Shown: positions 49,234-58,155 of the stretch, piece by piece | Layout of the letters: every line of letters begins with the position of its first letter | How positions within the stretch are numbered: the first letter of the stretch is position 1 | Assembly (NCBI RefSeq): GCF_003386195.1 | Contig: NZ_QRDX01000001.1 | Location: 744,001-808,000, forward strand | From: Seonamhaeicola aphaedonensis | GTDB lineage: Bacteria > Bacteroidota > Bacteroidia > Flavobacteriales > Flavobacteriaceae | DNA: 64,000 nucleotides | Reading direction: 5' to 3' | The notes under the pieces: generated by a model | What the model was told of the DNA's origin: nothing | What the model saw: the letters and a program-made list of their open reading frames with translations, nothing else | The model's database searches: none | Position numbers and translations under genes: made by a program

Positions 49234-50997
49234 TTGATGATCTTCTAGCAATGGGTCTGTTTTACCATATAATAATTCGGCTACTTCAATCAGCTTTTTT
49301 ATCATATCGTTTACATTGGAATAATCATTAAAAAGTGAGGATGCCATTTCAACGGTTATCAAGTCTTTTCTAATTAATTTATCTATAGATTTATTACCAG
49401 ACCTCATGCTTTCTCTGGCCTCTTGCTTTAATTTTTTAAGCTGTAGCTCATACTTTTTGCTATCGCCATTGCTATCTTTCCTAAATAGATAAATTACGCG
49501 AAGCACCTTGGCCATTTTTTTTCTTAAGTCATCATACGCACTATGCAAATGTGTATTTTCACTATGACTTGCATAAATTACATTTTTATTAAGCTCTTTG
49601 GCCTCTTTTATGATTTCAACCATTTTCCTGTTGGCTATTTTAATTTCGCCAATCATGTTAGTTTGCACTTTATTTAAATTCAACTTACTTTGAGCTGTGG
49701 TAGCAAACCTTATTATCTCTCCATAAATAGATTTTACCTTGGTGTAATAAAGCTCATCTACATTGGTCTTTAAATCTTCTTGAGAATTGTTTACCAATTG
49801 TTTCAGTTTCATCTTAGATTTTATATCCTCTCTATGAATATTCAAAGCATGAGCTACAATCTCAAAAACAGTGTTCTTATACAAGTACTGAGATTCTTGA
49901 ACTAGGGCTGTTATAGCAGACCCTGGAAATTTTAATACGGCTGGGTTAAGAAATTTAGGTTCATCAACTTCTTTAGTGATTTTCTCTTTAAAAAAGCGTA
50001 ATAAAAAGCGCTCTAACCTACTTATAAACGGAATCATTAAAACAACTCCCAACACGTTAAAAATGGTATGAAACAAAGCCAACTTTAAGGTATAATTTGT
50101 TGAAGCTATTTGAAATGCTTCTGATAGGTTGTTTACCAATTTAGCCAATGGAAATATTAAAGCCATGGTTACCAACCCCGTTACAACATTAAAAATAAAA
50201 TGAGCCACTGCTAATCGCTTACCGGCACTGTTTGAACCTAAGGCTCCTAAAACAGCTGTTATTGTAGTGCCAATATTGGCTCCAATTGCCAATGCTAGTG
50301 CGTTCTCATATTCAATTTGTCCTGCCGAGAGAGCTGTTAATATAAGTGCCAATGTAGCGCTACTAGATTGTAAAATTGTAGTAACAACAATTCCAAGACC
50401 TGTATAAATAAGCACTCCTAGAAACCCTGAAACAGCATATTCAGATAAATCAATGTATTCTTTAAACACATCAAAACCTTCCTTCATATAATGAATGCCC
50501 AAAAAGAAAAACCCTAAACCTGCTAGTACATTACCAATACCTTTATAAACCACTTGCTTCTGAAAAGAAAACACAATTCCAAACACAAGCATGGGTAATG
50601 CTAAAGCAGATATTTTAATTTTTAGACCAAAACCTGCCACCAACCAAGCAGTAGCTGTGGTTCCTATATTGGCTCCAAATATTAAACCTAAACCACCACC
50701 AAGTGATATTAATCCTGCACTTATGAATGATATGGTGATTACTGATACTAATGAACTTGATTGAATTAACGCTGTAACTGCTGCTCCAGTTGGAATACTT
50801 TTGTAAAGTTTATTGGTGACATTTTTTAAGATAGTCTGTAAAGGTCCTTTGGTAAAAACCCTAAACCCTTCTTCAAGCATAATCATACCAAAAAGCAAAA
50901 TAGCAACTCCGGCAGAAATTGTTTTAAAATTGGAGTTTAAATAAAGAGTTACTCCTAAAACAAGTAAAAGCCCAAAGAAAATAGACTTTCTAATCAT
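49231..50997 (-). CDS. Na/Pi cotransporter family protein with PhoU-like domain
   Basis: 588-aa inner-membrane symporter of the NptA/PNaS family. The duplicated QSSS motif is at 79-82 and 210-213, with GANIGTTATAWLV near 108-120 and its repeat GANIGTTITAVLG in the second half. About eight to ten helices up to residue 330; residues 360-580 are a helical PhoU-like extension. It faces the PiT gene. No Pho box of the kind seen elsewhere is found on the minus strand upstream of it. Confidence 0.92.
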   Translation of the reverse strand: MIRKSIFFGLLLVLGVTLYLNSNFKTISAGVAILLFGMIMLEEGFRVFTKGPLQTILKNVTNKLYKSIPTGAAVTALIQSSSLVSVITISFISAGLISLGGGLGLIFGANIGTTATAWLVAGFGLKIKISALALPMLVFGIVFSFQKQVVYKGIGNVLAGLGFFFLGIHYMKEGFDVFKEYIDLSEYAVSGFLGVLIYTGLGIVVTTILQSSSATLALILTALSAGQIEYENALALAIGANIGTTITAVLGALGSNSAGKRLAVAHFIFNVVTGLVTMALIFPLAKLVNNLSEAFQIASTNYTLKLALFHTIFNVLGVVLMIPFISRLERFLLRFFKEKITKEVDEPKFLNPAVLKFPGSAITALVQESQYLYKNTVFEIVAHALNIHREDIKSKMKLKQLVNNSQEDLKTNVDELYYTKVKSIYGEIIRFATTAQSKLNLNKVQTNMIGEIKIANRKMVEIIKEAKELNKNVIYASHSENTHLHSAYDDLRKKMAKVLRVIYLFRKDSNGDSKKYELQLKKLKQEARESMRSGNKSIDKLIRKDLITVEMASSLFNDYSNVNDMIKKLIEVAELLYGKTDPLLEDHQ

Positions 50998-51172
50998 GTA
51001 AATTATTTTATCTAATTATTAGTAAGCTTCAATATAGCGCAAAGTAATTACAAAAAAAATAACCTATGCAAGCCAAATAAAATATTTGTGTACAAAGGTT
51101 TAATTAATGCAACATTTTTTAACGAAAGTTAAACAACCAAAAAACTGTACCTTAGTGAAAACACCTTTTTCT

Positions 51173-51892
51173 ATGAAAAAATTGATTCTCTGTTCTTGCT
51201 TTTTACTAGTAACCATGACTCATTCAAGCCAAAATATATCTGGTTTAGAATTATTAAACAAAGCTATTAACTATCACGACCCCAACAATAAATGGCCCTC
51301 ATTTAATGGGCAATTAAGCATTACTTCGGAAATACCCGAGAGAACCTCAAGATATAGTGCTATTGAAATAAATTTACCCAACGAGTTTTTTCAAGTTATT
51401 ACTAAAAGAGACTCTATTTCGACCCAAATGACTGTTGATAAAAACCATTGTGCTTTTGCTTTAAATAATTCTAAAATTATTTCAGAGGAAGACACTGAAA
51501 AATATAATCTAAATTGTAAACGTGCCAATCTCTATAAAAACTACTACACCTATTTGTACGGGTTGCCCATGAAGTTAAAAGATGTTGGAACCAACATTCA
51601 TCCTAAGGTTGAAAAGAAAACCTTTAAAGGAAAAGATTATTTAGTTCTAAAAGTTTCTTACGACGAAAGCGTTGGAAATGATATTTGGTATTTTTATTTT
51701 GACCCCAAAACGTATGCCATGGAAATATATCGGTTCTACAAAACTGATAACAATGGAAATCAAAAAAATGATTCTGGAGAGTATATTCTTTTAACTGAGG
51801 AAAAGCTTATTAACGGCATTAAAATGCCAAAGAATAGAGCTTGGTTCTATAATAAAAATGATAAACTTTTAGGCGTTGATATTTTAAACTAA
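51173..51892 (+). CDS. DUF6503-type secreted protein
   Basis: 239-aa secreted protein starting at the ATG at 51173, which gives a signal peptide (LILCSCFLLVTMTHSS); an upstream in-frame ATG at 51107 would add 22 polar residues and destroy it. The body is a beta-rich domain like LolA (WPSFNGQLSITSEIP, KVSYDESVGNDIWYFYFDP, LINGIKMPKNRAWFY). Members are common in Flavobacteriaceae and of unknown function. Own terminator downstream. Confidence 0.78.
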   Translation: MKKLILCSCFLLVTMTHSSQNISGLELLNKAINYHDPNNKWPSFNGQLSITSEIPERTSRYSAIEINLPNEFFQVITKRDSISTQMTVDKNHCAFALNNSKIISEEDTEKYNLNCKRANLYKNYYTYLYGLPMKLKDVGTNIHPKVEKKTFKGKDYLVLKVSYDESVGNDIWYFYFDPKTYAMEIYRFYKTDNNGNQKNDSGEYILLTEEKLINGIKMPKNRAWFYNKNDKLLGVDILN

Positions 51893-51926
51893 AGAAAAAG
51901 CATCATAATTATGATGCTTTTTCTTA
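51893..51926 (+). terminator. intrinsic terminator
   Basis: AGAAAAAGCATCAT and ATGATGCTTTTTCT form a 14-bp stem around AATT, followed by TATAAA. It directly follows the stop codon. Because the stem is symmetric it can also serve the convergent nrdA transcript. Confidence 0.85.
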
Positions 51927-51978
51927 TAAAACTTAAGTCCCTTTTGAGAAAAACTATTAAATAAAATTAGTTTTTAAA

Positions 51979-53775
51979 TTATCCTTCGCAGCTCGCACAT
52001 TCTTTTTTCTGCTTAAATTTCTGCGCTGCATTCATACTGTGTTGATAGTATAATGACTTTAAGCCTAATTTCCATGCAGTAACATAAATTTTGTTAATGT
52101 CCTTGACAGGCATATCAGGATGTACTATAATATTTACAGACTGTCCTTGATCTATGTGGTTTTGTCTGTTTGCTGCCTGATATACAATAGTCAACTGATC
52201 TATTTCAGAATAGGTTTTAAACACATCGCGTTCATGCTCCGTTAGTTCCTCTTCTAAATGCTGAACAGAACCATCATGATCTCGAATACTACGCCATATT
52301 TCTGGAGTATTTAATCCTTTTTCTTCCAAAAGGTTTAATAAATATGGGTTCTTTATAGTGGTCTTAATTTTAGCAATATCTTTAACATAAATATTAGACC
52401 AAATTGGTTCGATGCCTTGAGAAACCTGACCAAGAATAAATGCTGAAGATGTAGTAGGTGCAATAGCGTTTAATGTAGCATTACGTCTTCCATAACCTTT
52501 TAAAACTTCTGGCTCTCCAAAACGCTCTGCTAATTCTTCAGAAGCTTTATATGATTTCTCTTTAATAACTTTAAAGATTTCACTATTTAATTCGTAAGCT
52601 TCAGCACTATCAAAAGGCAACATTTTAGACTGTAGCAAAGAATGCCATCCTAAAGCACCTAAACCTAATGCTCTATTTGCTTTTGCAAAATTATAAGCAC
52701 GCTCCATAAACATGAATGTTTGTCTGTCATCTAAATCACTAGAATCTCTAAACTCTTCAAGTTTATCAATAAACTCGGTAATTACAGCATCTAGGAAATA
52801 CACCATCGTTTCAACAGCATCGGTATCTTTCCATTTATCGTAGTGTAATAGGTTTATTGAAGAAAGTACACAAACAAACGACCATTTTTCATTAGAAGGC
52901 AACATGATTTCGGTACATAAATTACTTGCTACAATCTTATGGCCATTCTCTTTATATACCTCTGGTGCTTGATTGTTAGCATGGTCATTAAAGAAAATAT
53001 AAGGATACCCTATTTCACCTCTACGCTGAATTACCTTGGCCCATATAGAGCGCTTATCAACATCACCATCAATCATTTCCTGCATCCATTTATCACTAAC
53101 AGTAACCCCATGGGTTAACTCTTGTATAGAATTCCCTTCGGTACCAATTTCTAAAAACTCATTAATATCTGGGTGCTCTACTGGCAAGTAGGGAGAAAAA
53201 CGCCCTCGTCTTACAGAACCTTGACTTACTACATCGACCATTTTTTCGAAAAGCTGCATGATATGGACAGCCCCCGAAGACGCTCCATTATTTTTTACAG
53301 GAGCCCCTCTATGTCTTAAGTTTCCAAAATATCCAGAGGTACCACCTCCTAGTTTAGACATCATTCCAACTTCTGATTGTGTGTATAGGATATTACCCAT
53401 ATCATCAGCAATGTTAGAACCAAAACAACTAATTGGTAAGCCTCTTTTCTTCCCGAAATTAGACCAAACTGGGGAGGCTAATGAAAAGAACCCTTCAGAC
53501 ATATACTTATAAAACTTGTCTGAGTAACCTTCTATTTGAAGAATTTGTTCAGCTCTATCGGCTATTTCACGAATTCTTTCTTCTGGAGTTGCACCTTCAG
53601 TTAGGTATCCAGAAGCCAAAAACTTACGGCTATTTTCGGTTAACCATTCAAATTTTAAGTCTTCAGAAGAATTATTGACACTTTTAATTTGCTCTTTTCT
53701 AGCATTAATTAATTGGTCATAATTAGATTGTTGTTCAGTGGTCTGGTGGTCTGGTTGCTGTGTATTAATTTTCAT
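51979..53775 (-). CDS. nrdA: class I ribonucleotide reductase, alpha subunit, without ATP-cone
   Basis: Reduces ribonucleoside diphosphates to deoxy forms. 598 aa, shorter than E. coli NrdA because the N-terminal ATP-cone is missing; the catalytic core starts near residue 40. Active-site residues: the first redox cysteine in LPISCFGS (about 115-121), NLCTEI with the Asn-Cys-Glu triad (about 285-290), the second redox cysteine in SFVCVLSS (about 299-306), and the C-terminal CASC pair (593-597). It is 3 bp downstream of nrdB. The specificity loop GGGTSGYFG is intact. Confidence 0.96.
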   Translation of the reverse strand: MKINTQQPDHQTTEQQSNYDQLINARKEQIKSVNNSSEDLKFEWLTENSRKFLASGYLTEGATPEERIREIADRAEQILQIEGYSDKFYKYMSEGFFSLASPVWSNFGKKRGLPISCFGSNIADDMGNILYTQSEVGMMSKLGGGTSGYFGNLRHRGAPVKNNGASSGAVHIMQLFEKMVDVVSQGSVRRGRFSPYLPVEHPDINEFLEIGTEGNSIQELTHGVTVSDKWMQEMIDGDVDKRSIWAKVIQRRGEIGYPYIFFNDHANNQAPEVYKENGHKIVASNLCTEIMLPSNEKWSFVCVLSSINLLHYDKWKDTDAVETMVYFLDAVITEFIDKLEEFRDSSDLDDRQTFMFMERAYNFAKANRALGLGALGWHSLLQSKMLPFDSAEAYELNSEIFKVIKEKSYKASEELAERFGEPEVLKGYGRRNATLNAIAPTTSSAFILGQVSQGIEPIWSNIYVKDIAKIKTTIKNPYLLNLLEEKGLNTPEIWRSIRDHDGSVQHLEEELTEHERDVFKTYSEIDQLTIVYQAANRQNHIDQGQSVNIIVHPDMPVKDINKIYVTAWKLGLKSLYYQHSMNAAQKFKQKKECASCEG

Positions 53776-53778
53776 TTT

Positions 53779-55053
53779 TTAAAAAAGGTCGTCGCTAGTT
53801 ATACTTTTTGTTCTTTTACTATAGTTAATGGATCTTTTTACAAAGAAATCTCCGTGTTTGGTTCCAATTATTTCATCATCAAACCATTCAGTTTGAGCTA
53901 CTAATGCTTCATTTATATCAAATACCTTGTCTATTCCAATACTTTCTAATGAATTATTAAACCTGTTTTTAATAAACTCATTTACCACATCTTTGGGCAA
54001 GAAATCTAATTCGCCTTCCTCAAAAATCCAGTCTACAATATCACTTTCGGCCTTAAAAGCTTCTTTACATATTTCTTGAATTTTTAACCCGTAATCGTCT
54101 CCAAACCAAGCTGGATTTTCCTTTTTGATAATTTTGATAACATCAATTCCAAAATCCCCATGAATTTGTTCTTCTTTTGAAGTAGCTTCAACAACATTAG
54201 AAATACCTTTAAGCATATTTTTATGTTTGTTGAAAGCCATTATAATTAAGAACTGAGAGAATAATGACACATGTTCTATAAACAGAGAGAATAATAAAAT
54301 GGATTCTGCATACTCTTGGATATTTTCACTTTTAGAATTTTTAAGAGCCGTTTCTAAATAGTGCACGCGTCTCATAATTACTGGCTTCTTTTTAAGTGCC
54401 TTGAACTCTGCATTTAAACCTAAAATCTCCAATAAATGTGAATAGGCATCATGATGACGTACTTCACTCTCTGCAAAAGTTGCTCCCACAGATCCAATTT
54501 CTGGCTTGGGCATTTTTTGATATATGTCTCCCCAAAAAGTTTTAACGGCTACCTCTATTTGAGATATGGCCAACATGGTGTTTTTTATGGCTGATTTTTC
54601 TACTGAGTTAAGCTGGGCTTTAAAATCCTGAATATCACTTGTAAAATTAAACTCGGTGTGTATCCAATAAGAATGTCTAATGGCGTTCACATACTCATAT
54701 AAATCTGGATATTCATAGGGCTTTAAGTTAATACGCTTTTCAAATATATTAGCCTGTCTCTTTCTGGCTTGTTCATCTCTATAAAGAATATAGGCCTTAG
54801 CAGCATCATGAAATGCACTATCCATTAATTTATCCTCAACAATATCCTGTACCTGCTCTACGGTTGGAATATATCGAGCATCCATGGCTTTTCTGGCTAG
54901 AAGCGATTCAAAAACCCTGTCTGAGATTTCACTGGCATCTTCTCTAGATCCATGATTTACAGAAAGCATTGCTTTTTCAACGGCATTCGTGATTTTGTCT
55001 AAAACGAAAGGGGTCGTTTCGTAATCTCGTTTAATAATATGCGTTATTTCCAT
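53779..55053 (-). CDS. nrdB: class I ribonucleotide reductase, beta subunit with N-terminal ATP-cone
   Basis: Radical-bearing subunit. 424 aa, about 90 longer than usual because residues 4-98 form an ATP-cone (VLDKITNAVEKAM, the AKAYILYRDEQARKR end), the allosteric domain normally carried by NrdA. The core has metal ligands E167, E197 and H200, and tyrosine Y204 at the radical position (in RHHDAYSH); further ligands in SLFIEHVSLF and KEEQIHGDFG. This layout is the one established for Leeuwenhoekiella NrdB, where dATP acts on the beta subunit. First gene of nrdB-nrdA. Confidence 0.95.
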   Translation of the reverse strand: MEITHIIKRDYETTPFVLDKITNAVEKAMLSVNHGSREDASEISDRVFESLLARKAMDARYIPTVEQVQDIVEDKLMDSAFHDAAKAYILYRDEQARKRQANIFEKRINLKPYEYPDLYEYVNAIRHSYWIHTEFNFTSDIQDFKAQLNSVEKSAIKNTMLAISQIEVAVKTFWGDIYQKMPKPEIGSVGATFAESEVRHHDAYSHLLEILGLNAEFKALKKKPVIMRRVHYLETALKNSKSENIQEYAESILLFSLFIEHVSLFSQFLIIMAFNKHKNMLKGISNVVEATSKEEQIHGDFGIDVIKIIKKENPAWFGDDYGLKIQEICKEAFKAESDIVDWIFEEGELDFLPKDVVNEFIKNRFNNSLESIGIDKVFDINEALVAQTEWFDDEIIGTKHGDFFVKRSINYSKRTKSITSDDLF

Positions 55054-55470
55054 ATTGTTGGTTTAGTTAAAAATTGACATACAAAACCTTGCAGGATAAT
55101 CCTGAAAACACACTGAAGTAATTCCGTGCGCCTTAAAAACTTTGTTAAAAAATCTTCAAATTGATAAATTCAACAAAGATTAAAATTTGTTTAATGTATC
55201 TTTTTACTCAGAATTGAGTTTCACAAAGATTGTAAAATGATTGATACGTTTTTGGACAGTTAAAAAAACGTTTTCAACAAGTTTTTAACAAAGAAAAAAA
55301 TGCCTGTTTTTCAAGAAGTTGACAAGAAAAAACATTTATGTTGTTGATTTTCAATATTTTAATTATTTTTCAACACAAAAAAGTTTACAAAAAATAATAT
55401 ACACTTAACTTTAAAAAACCCTTTAAATCCCTGTGTTTTTTGAGTTTTATTTAATAAAATTTAAAGATGT
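55054..55470. other. gene-free AT-rich region upstream of nrdB
   Basis: 417 bp without a gene. Within 55 bp of the nrdB start lies the palindrome CAGGATAATCCTG (55092-55104), a possible operator. Further out are the inverted pair CTTTGTT/AACAAAG (55139-55178) and three copies of TTTT[CT]AACA (55271, 55282, 55367), two of them 11 bp apart. I see no NrdR box matching the known consensus. The function of the rest is unclear. Confidence 0.4.
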
Positions 55471-56034
55471 TTATAACGTTTTAGCAACTTTTTCTAGCTC
55501 AGCATACCAATCTTCTCCAAATTTTCTTATGAGTGCTTCCTTTACAAATTTATAAACTGGAACACCTAGTTCTTCACCCAATTCACAAGCGTCGTCGCAA
55601 ATCTGCCACTTATGATAATTCACCGCCGAAAATTCGGTGTAATCCCTAACTCTAATAGGGTATAAATGACAAGAAACTGGTTTTTTCCACTTAATTTCAC
55701 CTTGATTATAAGCTTCTTCAATAGCGCACATAGCCACATTATTCTCATCAAAAACAACATAGGCGCAATCTGCATTGTCAATCAACGGGGTTTCAAGTTC
55801 GCCGTCTTCAGTAGTTATATAAGTTCCTTGAGCTTCGATAGCAGCAATTCCTTCTTTACGTAGAAAAGGTTTTACCTTCGGATAGATAGATTCAAGAATT
55901 TCTATTTCTTCCTTATCTAAAGGGGCTCCAGCATCACCGTCTATACAACAAGCGCCTTTGCATGCAGATAAATTACACACAAAGTCTTTCTTAATAACAT
56001 CATCAGATATAATGGTTTTACCTAACTGAAACAT
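55471..56034 (-). CDS. DUF3109 cysteine-rich protein
   Basis: 187 aa from the ATG at 56034 (a TTG three codons upstream is less likely). It has many cysteines in conserved places: CNLSACKGACC near the N-terminus (about 20-30), CAYVVFDENNVAMC in the middle, CHLYPIR and CDDACELG later. Members of DUF3109 resemble Fe-S or zinc-binding proteins of the YkgJ type; function is unknown. A TATCTTTG -7 box lies at 56062-56055 on the minus strand, divergent from marC. Confidence 0.85.
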   Translation of the reverse strand: MFQLGKTIISDDVIKKDFVCNLSACKGACCIDGDAGAPLDKEEIEILESIYPKVKPFLRKEGIAAIEAQGTYITTEDGELETPLIDNADCAYVVFDENNVAMCAIEEAYNQGEIKWKKPVSCHLYPIRVRDYTEFSAVNYHKWQICDDACELGEELGVPVYKFVKEALIRKFGEDWYAELEKVAKTL

Positions 56035-56127
56035 GAAACTCAAAAATTAGGCTGCAAAGATAAACTTTCAAATTGTTATGTATTGCGATTTAATAATAAA
56101 TACAGACCTTTGCACAAAATTTTAATC

Positions 56128-56712
56128 ATGACGCCACTTAATTTTAAGGAAATTATCACAGCCTTTATGGTTTTGTTTGCTGTTATAGATATCGTTGGAA
56201 ACATTCCGATAGTGATTGACCTAAGAAAAAAAGTTGGTCATATACAAAGTGGTAAAGCTTCTCTCATTGCGGGGTTAATTATGATTGTTTTCCTGTTCCT
56301 TGGTAAAAGCATTTTAAACCTTATTGGTATAGATGTAAACTCTTTTGCAGTTGCAGGAGCCTTTATACTTTTCTTTATTGCCTTAGAAATGATATTGGGC
56401 ATCACCCTTTATAAACAAGAAGAAACTAACCCCTTGACTGCCTCAGTGTTTCCTTTAGCATTTCCATTAATGGCGGGCCCTGGTAGCTTAACTACACTTT
56501 TATCTTTACGTGCCGAATTTAGAGTTGAAAATATTATTGTTGCTATTTTATTAAATGTAATTGTAATTTTTATCGTTTTAAAGACCTCTAAAAAAATTGA
56601 GCGTTTTTTAGGTGCTAATGGTATTAGTATTATTAGAAAAGTATTTGGAGTTGTTTTATTAGCTATTGCGGTAAAACTATTTACTGAAAACATAAAAATT
56701 TTATTTGACTAG
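56128..56712 (+). CDS. MarC family integral membrane protein
   Basis: 194-aa inner-membrane protein with six helices, of the MarC (UPF0056) family; despite the name it is not shown to act in multiple resistance. The ATG at 56128 is preferred over the frame opening at 56083, whose first codons lie over a likely -7 box (GACCTTTG, 56106-56113). AVIDIVGNIPIVIDL (about 15-29) and PLAFPLMAGPGSLTTLL (about 110-126) are family motifs. A small membrane protein follows after 2 bp. Confidence 0.9.
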   Translation: MTPLNFKEIITAFMVLFAVIDIVGNIPIVIDLRKKVGHIQSGKASLIAGLIMIVFLFLGKSILNLIGIDVNSFAVAGAFILFFIALEMILGITLYKQEETNPLTASVFPLAFPLMAGPGSLTTLLSLRAEFRVENIIVAILLNVIVIFIVLKTSKKIERFLGANGISIIRKVFGVVLLAIAVKLFTENIKILFD

Positions 56713-56714
56713 TT

Positions 56715-56918
56715 ATGAGATTTATTTCAACAATAATCATTGTATTAGCAACAGCTATGGCCATTTTCAATGCCACTAAAATTGATTTCGAAAGGCCTTT
56801 CGAAGGTGATAGTATGATAGCTATAATCACAATTCTGGCAGCCTTGTGTGCTATTGCTTTGATGCTAATATTGAAAATATCAAAACGTATTGAACAAAAA
56901 GTAAAACAAAAAAAGTAG
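56715..56918 (+). CDS. small two-helix membrane protein
   Basis: 67 aa with two membrane helices (about 3-19 and 34-53) and a basic C-terminal tail (KISKRIEQKVKQKK). Lies 2 bp after the MarC gene and 1 bp before the flavoprotein gene, so all three are one operon. No family recognised. Confidence 0.7.
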   Translation: MRFISTIIIVLATAMAIFNATKIDFERPFEGDSMIAIITILAALCAIALMLILKISKRIEQKVKQKK

Positions 56919-56919
56919 T

Positions 56920-57525
56920 ATGTTTGATGCACTTATTGTTGGTGGTGGTGCCGCAGGTTTATCATGTGCTTTAGTCTTGGGCTCTGCTAAAGAAAAGACT
57001 TTTGCAAATGATAAACGCATAGGCATTATTGTACACCAAAAAACTTCGCATTTACAAACAGCCCTGTTTAACAATGTTCTGGGACTTACTCCTGGCACTA
57101 CTGGCGCATCCATTTTAGAAAGTGGGAAACAAAAATTACTTGATTTGTACCCGCATATTGAACAAATAGAAAAGGAAAAGGTTTTAGAAATTTCTAAAAC
57201 TAATTTCGGATTTGAGGTTAAAACCAACAAAAAAACTTATCAAACTAGAATTGTAGTGGTAGCAGTAGGCTATACCAATTTAATGCGGATAAAGGGACTT
57301 GAACGCTATGTGGAGGCTCACCCTAGAGATGTTGTTGAAAAAGAACGTATATGGTTAAAAAATACGGATCATTTAATTGAGGAAAACCTTTATGTAGCAG
57401 GAACACTTGCCGGTTGGCGTTCTCAATTTGCTATTGCCTCTGGAAGTGGTGCCCACGTAGCAACCGATATTTTAACCCTTTGGAACAACGGAAAGCATAC
57501 TAAGGTTCACGATAAAATAGAATAA
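56920..57525 (+). CDS. short FAD-dependent oxidoreductase, TrxR-like without NADPH domain
   Basis: 201 aa. N-terminal FAD-binding motif LIVGGGAAGLSCAL near 5-18, then IVVVAVGYTNLM near 111-122 and the C-terminal AGTLAGWRSQFAIASGSGAHVA (about 166-187) with the second FAD contact. It resembles thioredoxin reductase-type flavoproteins but lacks the inserted NADPH domain and any CxxC, and is about 100 residues shorter than they are. Electron donor unknown. Confidence 0.8.
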   Translation: MFDALIVGGGAAGLSCALVLGSAKEKTFANDKRIGIIVHQKTSHLQTALFNNVLGLTPGTTGASILESGKQKLLDLYPHIEQIEKEKVLEISKTNFGFEVKTNKKTYQTRIVVVAVGYTNLMRIKGLERYVEAHPRDVVEKERIWLKNTDHLIEENLYVAGTLAGWRSQFAIASGSGAHVATDILTLWNNGKHTKVHDKIE

Positions 57526-57529
57526 AAAC

Positions 57530-57556
57530 ACAGGTTTTATTAACCTGTTTCTATTT
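57530..57556 (+). terminator. intrinsic terminator
   Basis: ACAGGTT (57530-57536) pairs with AACCTGT (57542-57548), loop TTATT, followed by TTCTATTTTTAT. Ends the MarC operon. Confidence 0.7.
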
Positions 57557-57583
57557 TTATTCTCTGTAAGTTATCTTGAGTCT

Positions 57584-58042
57584 CTACCAGAATTTCCACC
57601 AAGGCTTTTTGGTATCAGGAGTAACCAATTCAAGTTCTTTAGTAGCATCTTTCATCGTTGTTGCTAAAACTGTATAAACTTCAACCCAAGCGTTTTTTAC
57701 ATCTGGGGTGAAACTCTTTTTTCCTAACCCTGTTTCCAATGTATATATGAGAGCAGTACCAACCGTTTCATAATGACTGTCTTTAACACCATATCCCACG
57801 TGATTTCTACCCAGATTTTGAACCGCTGGAACAATAGCTTCCAAATTGTTCAGTCCGTTTACCGCAGTGCCTATCATAGTCATTAATTTTTTCCCCTGTT
57901 CTTTCATATCTCCCTTAAATAAAGGTTTAAGACTAGGGTCTAAATCAAATAACTTATCATAAAATATCTCAGCAGCCTTATCTGCAATAGGAACAACCTT
58001 CTCAAATGTTCCCTGCACTAATTTAATAGTTTTGGAATCCAT
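57584..58042 (-). CDS. single-domain globin
   Basis: 152-aa cytoplasmic heme protein related to Vitreoscilla-type haemoglobin. Proximal histidine H90 in KDSHYETVG and a distal glutamine Q49 in KEQGKKLM are in place. After the globin fold there is an unusual ending, PDTKKPWWKFW, with three tryptophans in the last five residues. No reductase domain is attached. Promoter TAGTTTTG at 58079-58072 on the minus strand. Confidence 0.88.
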   Translation of the reverse strand: MDSKTIKLVQGTFEKVVPIADKAAEIFYDKLFDLDPSLKPLFKGDMKEQGKKLMTMIGTAVNGLNNLEAIVPAVQNLGRNHVGYGVKDSHYETVGTALIYTLETGLGKKSFTPDVKNAWVEVYTVLATTMKDATKELELVTPDTKKPWWKFW

Positions 58043-58155
58043 ATTTTCGTTTTGTTTGAATTTAATATTGGCAAAACTAATGCGTATTTAAGAAATTAAA
58101 TATGGATAAAAACAGGTAAGAATATGATAAATCGTAGGTTTAAGGGTAATTGTAT

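Noticed and set aside
51044-51090. Pho-like hexamers upstream of the 51.1-kb gene and of the Na/Pi symporter
   Set aside because: GTAATT at 51044 fits the -41 slot of a TTTG at 51085, but the -30 slot is empty and nothing fits on the minus strand.
55271-55375. Replication origin suggested by TTTTCAACA repeats
   Set aside because: Only three degenerate 9-mers, no dnaA or dnaN nearby, and high AT content makes such matches likely by chance.
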